64,000 bases of DNA from Gp6-AA40 sp963818645 (lineage in GTDB: Bacteria; Acidobacteriota; Vicinamibacteria; Vicinamibacterales; UBA2999), in contig CAWFTF010000010.1 of assembly GCA_963818645.1 (NCBI GenBank), forward strand, positions 197,894 to 261,893, in the 5' to 3' direction. The notes under the pieces are model-generated. The model was not told the DNA's origin, ran no database searches, and worked only from the letters and a program-made list of their open reading frames with translations. Shown piece after piece: positions 44,061-60,821 of this stretch. Position 1 is the stretch's first letter. Each line of letters begins with the position of its first letter. Made by a program: the position numbers and the translations under genes.

Positions 44061-44321
44061 ATGGCCACGATAGAGCAAGTCAAACCGGCAGGCGGGAGCG
44101 AAGGCGGTGGGATCACCGGATGGTGGTCGAACAGCCGGACCTTTCTGACCGAAGTGCGCAACGAGATGCGCCGTGTGACGTGGCCGGCGCGTAAAGAGGT
44201 CTACGCAACGACTGTCGTTGTGATTCTGACGTCGACGTTTTTCGGCTTGTATCTGTGGGGACTCGACTTGGCGTTGAACGCGGCGGTGAATTGGATCTTC
44301 CGGCGTTTTGGTGCGGCATGA
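44061..44321 (+). CDS. secE: Preprotein translocase subunit SecE
   Basis: 86 residues from ATG 44061. One C-terminal membrane helix (VVVILTSTFFGLYLWGLDLAL) preceded by the conserved FLTEVRNEMRRVTWPARKEV. Stabilises SecY in the translocon. Upstream in-frame codons come from the heptamer repeat and are excluded. Overlaps nusG by 4 nt. Confidence 0.96.
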   Translation: MATIEQVKPAGGSEGGGITGWWSNSRTFLTEVRNEMRRVTWPARKEVYATTVVVILTSTFFGLYLWGLDLALNAAVNWIFRRFGAA

Positions 44322-44860
44322 CAGAGGTTGCAACCAAGAACTGGTACATCGTGCACACCTACTCGGGCTTTGAGAACAAGGTGAAGGAATCGCTCGAGCA
44401 GCGCGTCCAGGCCTATGGGCTCCAGAACGAGATCGGTGAGGTCCTCATTCCGACCGAGGACATCGTCGAGAAGCGCGGCGGGCGAGAAGTGAAAAGCGCG
44501 CGCCGGTTCTTCCCTGGCTACATCCTGGTCGAGATGACGATGTCCGACAACGCGTGGCACGTGGTGAAGAACACGCCGAAGGTCACCGGGTTCGTCGGTG
44601 CGGGCACGAAGCCGACGCCGCTCAGCAAGGAAGAGGTTGAGCACATCCTCGAGCAGGTCAAGTCGGCGGCAGAGAAGCCGAAGCCGAAGTACACGTTCGA
44701 GAAGGGCGATCACGTGCGGATCAACGAAGGGCCGTTCACCAGCTTCAACGGTGTGGTCGAGGACGTGAACCTCGATCGCAACACGTTGAAGGTGATGGTG
44801 ACGATCTTCGGTCGCGCGACGCCGGTGGAATTGGATTTTCTGCAGGTCGAAAAAATTTGA
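44318..44860 (+). CDS. nusG: Transcription termination/antitermination factor NusG
   Basis: 180 residues from ATG 44318 (ATGA with secE). NGN domain (KNWYIVHTYSGFENKVKESL, RRFFPGYILVEMTM, VKNTPKVTGFVG) and C-terminal KOW domain (FEKGDHVRINEGPFTSFNGV). Binds RNA polymerase clamp and couples to Rho or S10. Confidence 0.97.
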   Translation: MTEVATKNWYIVHTYSGFENKVKESLEQRVQAYGLQNEIGEVLIPTEDIVEKRGGREVKSARRFFPGYILVEMTMSDNAWHVVKNTPKVTGFVGAGTKPTPLSKEEVEHILEQVKSAAEKPKPKYTFEKGDHVRINEGPFTSFNGVVEDVNLDRNTLKVMVTIFGRATPVELDFLQVEKI

Positions 44861-44866
44861 GGTAGA

Positions 44867-44886
44867 GGCGGGTCTTTAGATCCGCC
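44867..44886 (+). repeat. GGCGGGTC hairpin between nusG and rplK
   Basis: GGCGGGTC (44867-44874), loop TTTA, GATCCGCC (44879-44886), an 8-bp stem with one G-T wobble. Same motif as at 23598 and 55911. Confidence 0.75.
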
Positions 44887-44897
44887 TTCGAAGGATC

Positions 44898-45323
44898 ATG
44901 GCGAAAAAAGTACAGGCAATGGTGAAGTTGCAGATCTCCGCGGGCAAGGCAACGCCCGCGCCGCCGGTTGGCACCGCGCTCGGTCCGCACGGCGTGAACA
45001 TCATGGACTTCTGCAAGAACTTCAACGCGAAGACCGCCAAAGACGACGGCCTGATCATCCCGGTCGTGGTGACGATCTACGCCGATCGCAGCTACACCTT
45101 CATCACCAAGACGCCGCCGGCGTCGGTGCTGCTGAAGAAGATTGCGAACCTCGCGAAGGGCTCGCCCGAACCGAACCGCAACAAGGTGGGCACGGTGACG
45201 GCCAAGCAGGTCGAGGACATCGCGAAGCAGAAGATGCCGGATCTCAACTGCACCGATCTCGCCGCCGCAGTGAAAACAGTGCGCGGCACCGCGAGGTCGA
45301 TGGGGATAGATGTCGTCGGTTAA
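44898..45323 (+). CDS. rplK: Ribosomal protein uL11
   Basis: 141 residues, normal. VKLQISAGKATPAPPVGTAL, LGPHGVNIMDFCKNFNAKT and C-terminal TVRGTARSMGIDVVG. Binds the GTPase-associated centre of 23S rRNA with L10. Followed by rplA, but separated by a heptamer hairpin. Confidence 0.98.
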   Translation: MAKKVQAMVKLQISAGKATPAPPVGTALGPHGVNIMDFCKNFNAKTAKDDGLIIPVVVTIYADRSYTFITKTPPASVLLKKIANLAKGSPEPNRNKVGTVTAKQVEDIAKQKMPDLNCTDLAAAVKTVRGTARSMGIDVVG

Positions 45324-45324
45324 C

Positions 45325-45388
45325 GGCTCTGGGCTCTAGGCTCTGGACTCTGGGCACGCCAAAAGCCCAAAGCCGAGAGCCGAAAGCC
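45325..45388 (+). repeat. Heptanucleotide inverted repeat, GGCTCTG/GAGAGCC type
   Basis: Left arm 45325-45352 (GGCTCTG, GGCTCTA, GGCTCTG, GACTCTG); right arm 45361-45388 (AAAAGCC, CAAAGCC, GAGAGCC, GAAAGCC); 8-bp loop. It begins 1 bp after the rplK stop, within a normally compact operon. Confidence 0.9.
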
Positions 45389-45443
45389 ATTTCACGCGAG
45401 TGGGAGGACAGCGAGTCTGTCCGTTAGCACCACAAGGAGGCAC

Positions 45444-46148
45444 ATGGCAAAGCACGGCAAGAAATTCACAGCGGCCGCGGCGCAGGTCAAGGACCGGCTG
45501 TACTCGATCGAAGAGGCGATTCCCCTGATTCAGAAGGTGAAGTTCGCCAAGTTCGACGAGACGGTCGAAATGGCCATGCGCCTGGGCGTCGATCCGAAGC
45601 ACGCGGACCAGATGGTGCGCGGCACGGTCGTTCTGCCCCACGGCCTGGGAAAGAGCAAGCGGGTTCTGGCCATCGCGGGCGCAGACAAGCAGAAGGAAGC
45701 GCAGGAAGCCGGTGCTGACTTCGTTGGCGGTGACGACGTCGTCGAGAAGATCCTCGGTGGATGGATGGACTTCGATGCGGTGGTCGCGACGCCCGACATG
45801 ATGCGCGGAGTGGGACGCCTTGGAAAGGTGCTCGGACCACGAGGCCTCATGCCGAACCCCAAGACTGGAACCGTCACGCCCAACGTGGCGCAGGCGATCC
45901 GGGAAATCAAGGCCGGCAAGGTGGAGTTCCGTGTCGACAAGACCGGGATCATTCACGCGCCGGTTGGGAAGACGTCCTTTGCGTCGCAGAGCCTGATCGA
46001 AAACGTCCACGCGCTGGTCGACAGCGTCGTCAAGGCGAAGCCGTCGGCGGCGAAAGGGAAGTACCTGAAGTCAGTCACCGTGTCCTCCACGATGGGACCG
46101 GGTGTCGGCATCGACACCGGGCACATCGATGAGCGGCAGAAAGTCTAG
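45444..46148 (+). CDS. rplA: Ribosomal protein uL1
   Basis: 234 residues. TVEMAMRLGVDPKHADQMVR, GTVVLPHGLGKSKRVLAIA and GPRGLMPNPKTGTV are canonical. Forms the L1 stalk and in many bacteria represses its own operon. AAGGAGG precedes the start at 45444. Confidence 0.98.
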   Translation: MAKHGKKFTAAAAQVKDRLYSIEEAIPLIQKVKFAKFDETVEMAMRLGVDPKHADQMVRGTVVLPHGLGKSKRVLAIAGADKQKEAQEAGADFVGGDDVVEKILGGWMDFDAVVATPDMMRGVGRLGKVLGPRGLMPNPKTGTVTPNVAQAIREIKAGKVEFRVDKTGIIHAPVGKTSFASQSLIENVHALVDSVVKAKPSAAKGKYLKSVTVSSTMGPGVGIDTGHIDERQKV

Positions 46149-46156
46149 GGGGATCG

Positions 46157-46684
46157 ATGGCTGTCACCAGATCTGAAAAAGAGCAGGAACTTCAGGAGCT
46201 GACGAGCACGTTCAAGGGCGTCGACACCGCAATCCTCGTGGACTACAAGGGGCTCGACGTTCCAGGGGCGACTGAACTTCGTCGCCAGCTGCGATCGGCG
46301 AAGGCACAGTACCGCGTCGTCAAGAACACGCTCGCGAAGCGGGCGACGAAGGGCACCCGGCTGGCGGCTCTCGAAGCGCACTTCGAGGGCACGACGGCGA
46401 TTGCCTACACGGACGCGGATGCCGTTGCGCTCGCAAAGGTGCTGACGACGTTCATCAAGGCGACGCCGAAGATTGTCATCAAAGCGGCCGTCGTTCAGGG
46501 GCAGGCGGTTCAGCCGGCGGTGGTCAACGACCTCGCCACGCTGCCGGGCAAGCCCGAGTTGTATTCGAAACTGCTGTTCCTGTTGCAGGCTCCGATGCAG
46601 CAGCTTGTGACGGTGTTGTCCGCAACGCCGCGCAACCTGGTGACGGTGCTCAACGAAGCAGCGAAAAAGAAGGCAGAAGGATAG
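46157..46684 (+). CDS. rplJ: Ribosomal protein uL10
   Basis: 175 residues. VTRSEKEQELQELTSTFKGV, DYKGLDVPGATELRRQLR, YRVVKNTLAKRA. Base of the L10-L12 stalk. Lies 8 bp after rplA, so no separate L10 leader is evident. The next gene, rplL, is preceded by a heptamer hairpin. Confidence 0.97.
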   Translation: MAVTRSEKEQELQELTSTFKGVDTAILVDYKGLDVPGATELRRQLRSAKAQYRVVKNTLAKRATKGTRLAALEAHFEGTTAIAYTDADAVALAKVLTTFIKATPKIVIKAAVVQGQAVQPAVVNDLATLPGKPELYSKLLFLLQAPMQQLVTVLSATPRNLVTVLNEAAKKKAEG

Positions 46685-46687
46685 TCA

Positions 46688-46780
46688 GGGCTTTGGGCTC
46701 TGGTCTCCAGGCTTTCGGCCTCGAGACCAGTGGTGATTTCAACTAGTTGCCCAGAGCCTAGCGCCAAGAGCCTAGAGCCT
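46688..46780 (+). repeat. Heptanucleotide inverted repeat, GGGCTCT/AGAGCCT type
   Basis: Left arm 46688-46722 (GGGCTTT, GGGCTCT, GGTCTCC, AGGCTTT, CGGCCTC); right arm 46753-46780 (AGAGCCT, AGCGCCA, AGAGCCT, AGAGCCT). It fills most of the 118-bp rplJ-rplL gap and may influence the higher output of rplL relative to rplJ. Confidence 0.88.
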
Positions 46781-46802
46781 GGCACGCGTGAGGGAGAGAG
46801 AA

Positions 46803-47195
46803 ATGGCCGAACTGAATCAGCAGCAGGTGGTTGACTACATCAAGGGCATCAGCGTGCTCGAGCTGTCGCAGCTCGTGAAGGCGCTCGAATCCGAGCTCGG
46901 CGTCTCGGCCGCAGCAGCGGTACCGATGGCCATGCCCGGGATGGCGGCGGCTGGCGGGGGTGCAGCGGCCCCGGCCGAAGAGAAGACCGAGTTCAACGTC
47001 ACGCTCACCGAGGTGGGTGCGGACAAGATCAAGGTCATCAAGGTCGTTCGCGAGGTCACCAGCCTCGGCCTCAAGGAAGCGAAGGACCTCGTCGAGAGCG
47101 CGCCCAAGGCGATCAAAGAGGCCGTCAGCAAGGACGAGTCCGAGGCCATCAAGAAGAAGTTCGAAGAGGTCGGCGCGAAGGTTTCGATCTCCTAA
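46803..47195 (+). CDS. rplL: Ribosomal protein bL12
   Basis: 130 residues from ATG 46803. N-terminal dimerisation domain (ISVLELSQLVKALESELGV), Ala/Gly hinge, and C-terminal factor-binding domain (VILTEVGADKIKVIKVVREV-like: TLTEVGADKIKVIKVVREV, GLKEAKDLVESAPKAIKE). Acts in four or more copies on the ribosome stalk. Confidence 0.98.
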   Translation: MAELNQQQVVDYIKGISVLELSQLVKALESELGVSAAAAVPMAMPGMAAAGGGAAAPAEEKTEFNVTLTEVGADKIKVIKVVREVTSLGLKEAKDLVESAPKAIKEAVSKDESEAIKKKFEEVGAKVSIS

Positions 47196-47361
47196 CAGAG
47201 TTCGAAACCAAGATCCGATCCCCGGCGTCCCAACGGGTAAGCCCTCATAAGCCATCACGTTGGAGACGGGGACCGGAAGTTGATTGGCCGGTCTGCCTGG
47301 CGCGACAGCGCCACGGCGGGCCGGTATCCGCTTTTCTCCGAGCCTCGAGGATCAGGAACCG

Positions 47362-51672
<4,311 letters not shown>

Positions 51673-51676
51673 CCCT

Positions 51677-55894
<4,218 letters not shown>

Positions 55895-55910
55895 CGCCGC
55901 TTAACGTCGA

Positions 55911-56062
55911 GCGGGTCCTGATGTGTGGACCCGCCTCGAACTTCATCTTTCGCGATTACGACACACCGAGGCACAGAGGCACCGAGTCCTCTGTGCCTCT
56001 ATTCTTGTACGGAGCGTCCGCCTTCAGGCGGATGTGTACGTTGTGTCCGGCCTCAGCCGGAC
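55911..56062 (+). terminator. Hairpin cluster after rpoC, candidate terminator region
   Basis: Four hairpins: GCGGGTCC/GGACCCGC (55911-55918/55927-55934); a perfect 12-bp stem GAGGCACAGAGG/CCTCTGTGCCTC (55968-55979/55988-55999) followed by TATTCTTG; TCCGCC-TTCA-GGCGGA (56017-56032); GTCCGGC-CTCA-GCCGGAC (56045-56062). The second is the best factor-independent terminator for the rpo operon, although its T-tract is weak. The cluster lies between convergent genes. Confidence 0.6.
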
Positions 56063-56064
56063 CA

Positions 56065-57825
56065 TCACCGATCTGCCGGCACGGTGACTTTGCGCGACTG
56101 CGTGGCGGAGCCCAGCCTCGCCACGAGCTCCGACGGTGAGAACGGCTTCTGAACGAACTCGAACCTCTGCTCGCCGAGGTCGCGTATCGAGAGCTCGTCC
56201 TCGATGTAGCCCGAACAGATGATGACGCGTCCGTTCGGGCGTGCCATCAGGAAATCGTCAATCAATTGGCGCGTGCTGCCGCCCGGCATGATGCCGTCGG
56301 TGACCAGGACGTCGAATTCCGCGCCCCGCTCCCTCACGACGACCCGCCCGGCTTCGACATCGCCCACCTCGACGACGCGATGGCCTGCCTGTCGGAGCGC
56401 ACGGGCAAGTGTCGTACGCACAGCAGAATCGTCTTCAGCCAGCAGCACGGCCTGTTCCACGGAAGGTAGCGACGCTGGTCGCCCTGAGGGTGGGGCGTCC
56501 GCCGAGCCCGTCAGCGTCGGGAAGAACAGTCTCACCGACGTGCCCTTGCCTCGCTCGCTGTGGATGTCGATGACTCCGCGGGCGAGCTGAACGACGCCAT
56601 AGGCAGTCGCGAGCCCAAGACCAGTTCCGCGCTTGCCCTTGGTCGTGAAGAACGGCTCGAACACGCGGCTCCTTGTCTCCTCGTCCATGCCCGTTCCGGT
56701 GTCGATTATTTCGATTTCGACGGCGCCGTTGTCGAATCCGTCGGCAGTCGACGGCAGTTCTGCGCGCGGGATGAACTTCGCCATCACCGCGATGGTGCCG
56801 CCTGCCGGCATGGCGTCTCGTGCGTTCAAAACGATATTGAGCAGGACCTGACTGAGGTGTCCTTCGTCCATCAGGATGGCGAGGCCCTCAACGGTGTGCG
56901 CGACAATCGAGATGTCGTCCGGCAGGAGCCGCCGGTATGACTTGATCAGCGCCGGCAGGAACGTGTGGAGTTCCACGCGAGTCGGCTGGTTCAACTCTGG
57001 CCGGCTGAACGCCAACAGTTGACGTGTCAAGCCTCTGCTCCGTTCGGCAGCGGAGCGAATCTGCTCGATCCCGTCCTGGATCTGCTGCGAGTGGGTCTCA
57101 CTGCGCAGCAACTCGGTCCAGCCGAGCACCACTTGCAGTGTGTTGTTGAAGTCGTGAGCGACACCACCGGCCAAACGTCCGACCGCGTCGAGCTTTTGCG
57201 TTTGTTGCAGCGTCGCTTGCGCCTGCGTGAGCTGGTCCTGCGCGTGCTCGCGCAGCGCCTGTTCCGTCTGCAGGCGTGCCAGTGCCTGCGAAGTGTGCGC
57301 GAGCGATCGCTCGAGGCGGCTCACCACGAACTGCACGAGGATGGTCAGCACACCGGCCACGCATACAAAGTCGATCGCGCTGGACCACGGACTGAATGCT
57401 TCGGGCGGTTCCGGGCGACCGATGATCGCCACCGTGGCTGCCGCAAGCAGCAGGCCGCCGAGCATGCCCGCACGTCCGAGGAAGAGCGCGGCGATCACAA
57501 CCCCGAGCCCGACGAGGAGCACGGGTGCTGGTGCCAGACCGCGCAGGAGGACAGCGCCGCCGGCAGCGATGAAGCACGCCGCCGAGAGCGTGACTGCTCG
57601 TACGAGGTAGGGGAGTCCGGGCAGCAGTCGCAACGCCACGATGGCGCCGTAGCCGACGAACATGGCGGCAAACGCCGGATGGCTCACGTCGACGAAATTG
57701 AAGGCCAGGGCACGAATCGTGACGCCGATGGCAATGACGCCGCCAAAGAGCGCCCCCCAATGCGCCAGCGTCAGCAGCAGTTGCTCACGCCACTGGCCAG
57801 TTTCTGGCCTCCGACGCTCGTCCAT
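56065..57825 (-). CDS. Membrane hybrid sensor histidine kinase with C-terminal receiver
   Basis: 586 residues: five or six membrane segments (about 20-170) without a long periplasmic domain, coiled-coil linker, HisKA-type phosphoacceptor His224 in GGVAHDFNNTLQVVLG, HATPase domain (NIVLNARDAMPAGG; TGTGMDEETRSRVFEPFFTT; GTGLGLATAYGVV) and a receiver domain (VLLAEDDSAVRTTL, Asp in FDVLVTDGIMPGG). Such kinases phosphorylate their own receiver and often an unlinked partner. No response regulator lies beside it. Confidence 0.88.
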   Translation of the reverse strand: MDERRRPETGQWREQLLLTLAHWGALFGGVIAIGVTIRALAFNFVDVSHPAFAAMFVGYGAIVALRLLPGLPYLVRAVTLSAACFIAAGGAVLLRGLAPAPVLLVGLGVVIAALFLGRAGMLGGLLLAAATVAIIGRPEPPEAFSPWSSAIDFVCVAGVLTILVQFVVSRLERSLAHTSQALARLQTEQALREHAQDQLTQAQATLQQTQKLDAVGRLAGGVAHDFNNTLQVVLGWTELLRSETHSQQIQDGIEQIRSAAERSRGLTRQLLAFSRPELNQPTRVELHTFLPALIKSYRRLLPDDISIVAHTVEGLAILMDEGHLSQVLLNIVLNARDAMPAGGTIAVMAKFIPRAELPSTADGFDNGAVEIEIIDTGTGMDEETRSRVFEPFFTTKGKRGTGLGLATAYGVVQLARGVIDIHSERGKGTSVRLFFPTLTGSADAPPSGRPASLPSVEQAVLLAEDDSAVRTTLARALRQAGHRVVEVGDVEAGRVVVRERGAEFDVLVTDGIMPGGSTRQLIDDFLMARPNGRVIICSGYIEDELSIRDLGEQRFEFVQKPFSPSELVARLGSATQSRKVTVPADR

Positions 57826-58015
57826 GACGGCATCGTGGCCGAGCCGTCACAGAAGATCAAGGTAAGTCGCACGTCGTGTTAGCGAATCTCGGCCGTGACG
57901 TCCTTTTGGGGACCTGCGGCGTTTTCAGTGTCTCATCAGCCGCGGTCAGGGCGGCCCCCTTTCGCAGCGTCCCGTATAATCCGACCTTCCACTCCCCCAG
58001 GACGGCCATCTTTCA

Positions 58016-59428
58016 ATGCGTATTCTGATCATCGGCGGAGGCATTTGCGGACTCGGCACGGCTCTCCTGCTCGCGCGCGACGGACACGAGGTCACGGTTC
58101 TCGAGCGCGATGCGGACCCGATCCCGCCATCGGCGGATGCGGCCTGGGAACATTGGGAACGCAAGGGCGTCGCACAGTTCCGCCAGCCGCACAACTTCAT
58201 GCCTGGTCTGCGGCTGTTACTCGAAGCGGAACTGCCAGACGTTCAGGACGCGCTCGGTCGCGCCGGGGCGGGCCGATTCGACCTCCTCAACCCGCTGCCG
58301 CCATTCTTCACCGATCGCGCGCCGCGACCGATCGACGACAAGCTCTGGACGTTGACCGCCCGTCGTCCCCTGGGTGAATGGGTGTTCGCGAATGCAGCCC
58401 AGAACGCCCGTGGGGTGACGATCCGGCGCGGTGTCGGCGTTGACGGATTACTGACTGGCCCTGCCGCGATCGACGGTATCCCGCACGTCGCGGGCGTCCG
58501 CACCTCGATGGGTGACGAGCTTCGATCCGACCTCGTTGTCGATGCCACAGGGCGCCAGTCACGCAGCCCACAGTGGCTCGCGGCGATCGGCGCGCGTCCT
58601 CCGTACGAAGAACAGGAGGATTGCGGCTTCACGTATTACACGCGCTTTTTCCACGGGGTTCAGCCAGAGCGGGTGATGGGCGCGCTGACACCGCTGGGGT
58701 CGATATCACTGCTGACGCTGCCGGGCGATAACAACACGTGGTCGGTCACCATCTTCGTGGCCACCGGCGACCAGTCGCTGAAGAAGCTACGGCACGACCA
58801 GCAGTGGATGAATGCCATTCGCGCGTGTCCGCTTCACGCGCACTGGCTCGACGGACAACCGATGTCTCCAGTCCTGGCGATGAGCGGCATCGCCGATCGC
58901 TACCGCCGCTTCGTCGTCGACGGCGCGCCGGTCGCGACGGGGTTTGTCGCCGTCGCCGATGCATGGGCGTGCACGAATCCATCAGCCGGCCGCGGGTTGA
59001 CGGTGGGCTTTCTCCAGGCGCTCAGACTGCGAGACGCGGTCGGCACACACGGCGACGACCCACGGGCGGTGGTCGAAGACTTCGATCGGCGGACGGAAGC
59101 CGACATTACCCCGTGGTACCACGCGCAGATTGCCGTCGACCGCGCACGCTTTGGCGAGATGGTGGCGCTCCGCGAAGGTCGCCAGCCGACACCGCCCGCC
59201 AATGAACTTGCGCGGCGCATCGGCGGCCTCATGGCATCGATCGTCGCGAGTCCCGATCTGTTCCGCGCCGCGCTCGAGTACATCGGAACGCTCACGCCAG
59301 TGCAGCAGATCCTCGAACGACCTGAGGTCGTTCGGCGGATGGCCGACGCAGCCGAGGCGATGAAGGGCACACCGCGGCCGCCTATACCCGGACCGACCCG
59401 CGCTCAGTTGCTGGAGCTCGTTGGCTGA
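58016..59428 (+). CDS. FAD-dependent monooxygenase/halogenase-like oxidoreductase
   Basis: 470 residues. N-terminal FAD Rossmann motif RILIIGGGICGLGTALLLA, a later DATGRQSRSPQWLAAIG segment and a C-terminal FAD site VAVADAWACTNPSAGRGLTV. The GD-like motif is replaced by ADAWACTNP as in some tryptophan-halogenase-like and geranylgeranyl-reductase-like flavoproteins. The halogenase WxWxIP is not seen. Substrate unknown. Its 3' end overlaps the convergent methyltransferase gene by 25 bp. Confidence 0.75.
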   Translation: MRILIIGGGICGLGTALLLARDGHEVTVLERDADPIPPSADAAWEHWERKGVAQFRQPHNFMPGLRLLLEAELPDVQDALGRAGAGRFDLLNPLPPFFTDRAPRPIDDKLWTLTARRPLGEWVFANAAQNARGVTIRRGVGVDGLLTGPAAIDGIPHVAGVRTSMGDELRSDLVVDATGRQSRSPQWLAAIGARPPYEEQEDCGFTYYTRFFHGVQPERVMGALTPLGSISLLTLPGDNNTWSVTIFVATGDQSLKKLRHDQQWMNAIRACPLHAHWLDGQPMSPVLAMSGIADRYRRFVVDGAPVATGFVAVADAWACTNPSAGRGLTVGFLQALRLRDAVGTHGDDPRAVVEDFDRRTEADITPWYHAQIAVDRARFGEMVALREGRQPTPPANELARRIGGLMASIVASPDLFRAALEYIGTLTPVQQILERPEVVRRMADAAEAMKGTPRPPIPGPTRAQLLELVG

Positions 59429-60189
59429 GTGGAAGCGTTGACCTTTGTCGCGGCAAAGCGAAGCCGGACATAGTCGGCCACCCACGTTCCGGTGCTGTCG
59501 CGAAGCCGGGGCTCGAGTGCGGCGCGAACTTCTTGCAGATACTCGGTGCGCGCGCCCTCGGACAGCCCTTGTAGAAAGTCGTGGGCAAATGTTTCGAGCC
59601 AGTCGGTCACGTCGCCAGGTAGCGGCGTCGGCCGCGGAATCAGCGCAATGCTGTCCACTCGGAACCCCGCTCGCTCCAGCCGCGTCGCGTAGTCGCCCGG
59701 GGTCGGGAAATACCAGGGCACACGAGCCTCGCCATCGATCCCGCGCCGGTTCAATGCGTGCACCAACGCCGTCTGGACCGTGCGCACGCAGCCGTGGCCT
59801 CCACATTCAGCAACGAAACGCCCACCGGGCTTCAGCGAGCGATAGACGGAGGCGATCGCGGCATCGGCACGCTTGATCCAGTGCAGCACCGCGTTGCTGA
59901 ACACGGCGTCGAACTCCTCATCGAACGGCAGGTCTTCCGCATTCATCACATGCGCGGCCAATCCGAGCTTTCTCGCCGCTTCGACCTGTGCCGCGCTCGC
60001 ATCGACGGCAACGACCTCACAATGGAGATCGACGAGTTTCTTCGTGAGCGCCCCGTCTCCACAACCCAGGTCGAGAATGCGCTCGCCGGGACGTGGCGCT
60101 AACAGCTCCAGGACCGGCGATCCGAGGTCGGACACAAAGCGCGCGTTGCGCGCGTACGTGGCAGGGTCCCAGGTTTGCGCCGACGACAT
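59404..60189 (-). CDS. Class I SAM-dependent methyltransferase
   Basis: 261 residues from ATG 60189 (a GTG/ATG at 60231 adds 14 residues without family match). SAM motif I ILDLGCGDGALTKKL, acidic end of strand 2 VVAVDASAAQV, motif II FDAVFSNAVLHW and post-motif LKPGGRFVAECGG. Similar to trans-aconitate methyltransferase/BioC-like enzymes acting on small carboxylic acids; substrate unproven. Confidence 0.8.
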   Translation of the reverse strand: MSSAQTWDPATYARNARFVSDLGSPVLELLAPRPGERILDLGCGDGALTKKLVDLHCEVVAVDASAAQVEAARKLGLAAHVMNAEDLPFDEEFDAVFSNAVLHWIKRADAAIASVYRSLKPGGRFVAECGGHGCVRTVQTALVHALNRRGIDGEARVPWYFPTPGDYATRLERAGFRVDSIALIPRPTPLPGDVTDWLETFAHDFLQGLSEGARTEYLQEVRAALEPRLRDSTGTWVADYVRLRFAATKVNASTQPTSSSN

Positions 60190-60307
60190 ATCCGGATCAT
60201 AGAGCGAAGGTCGCTCTGAAGCCGCAATCACGTGGGATCCGCCCCATCTCTAACGGCAGCCGTGGGCAATTTGCTAAGAAAACTCAATCCGCGTAGGCTT
60301 GATCCGG

Positions 60308-60664
60308 ATGCTGAAGTGGTTCCGTGCGCGGGCCGAGGGATGGGCGGTTGTCGTCCTCTTGTCGTTTACTGCGCTCGGCACCCTGTCCACGACCGCCCAT
60401 GGTCTGGTGTGCGGGGACGAGCTATCCCCCGTTTTCATTGCCGGTCATGGGCCTGACGCCCACGCGCTCGCCGCGACGCAGACCCGCGAACGTCCCAGCC
60501 ACTGCGTGCTCTGCCACTGGATGCAGTCGTTCAGAGCGGCTGGCGTGCGCGCGTCGCGAATCGTCTTCGCCCAGAAGCCCGTTACGATCCCGCCCCTCAG
60601 CCCGGTCCAAGGCACCCGTGCCGCCGCTCGACTCGATCTACCCCCGCGTGCCCCGCCTGCGTAA
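60308..60664 (+). CDS. Small exported protein of unknown function with HCxxCH motif
   Basis: 118 residues from ATG 60308 (TTG 60299 possible). A membrane-targeting segment (about 12-32, GWAVVVLLSFTALGTLSTTA) is followed by a GPDAHALAA stretch and SHCVLCHWMQSF. The paired Cys/His resembles small metal-linked exported proteins (DUF2946-like, low confidence). It precedes a porin and a metal ABC importer, suggesting a role in metal handling. Confidence 0.5.
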   Translation: MLKWFRARAEGWAVVVLLSFTALGTLSTTAHGLVCGDELSPVFIAGHGPDAHALAATQTRERPSHCVLCHWMQSFRAAGVRASRIVFAQKPVTIPPLSPVQGTRAAARLDLPPRAPPA

Positions 60665-60821
60665 GGCCTGGGTTTCACCACCACTCTGATCTGGTTTTCA
60701 CGATCGCTCGTGCCGTTCGCCTTCGCCTGTGCGCGAGGTTTCAGCGGACGCAGGGCGGTTAGCGGCCCCTAATCGTCGATCGCCGTCGCGGGACGCGTGG
60801 GCTGGCCGCACTGGAGTGATC

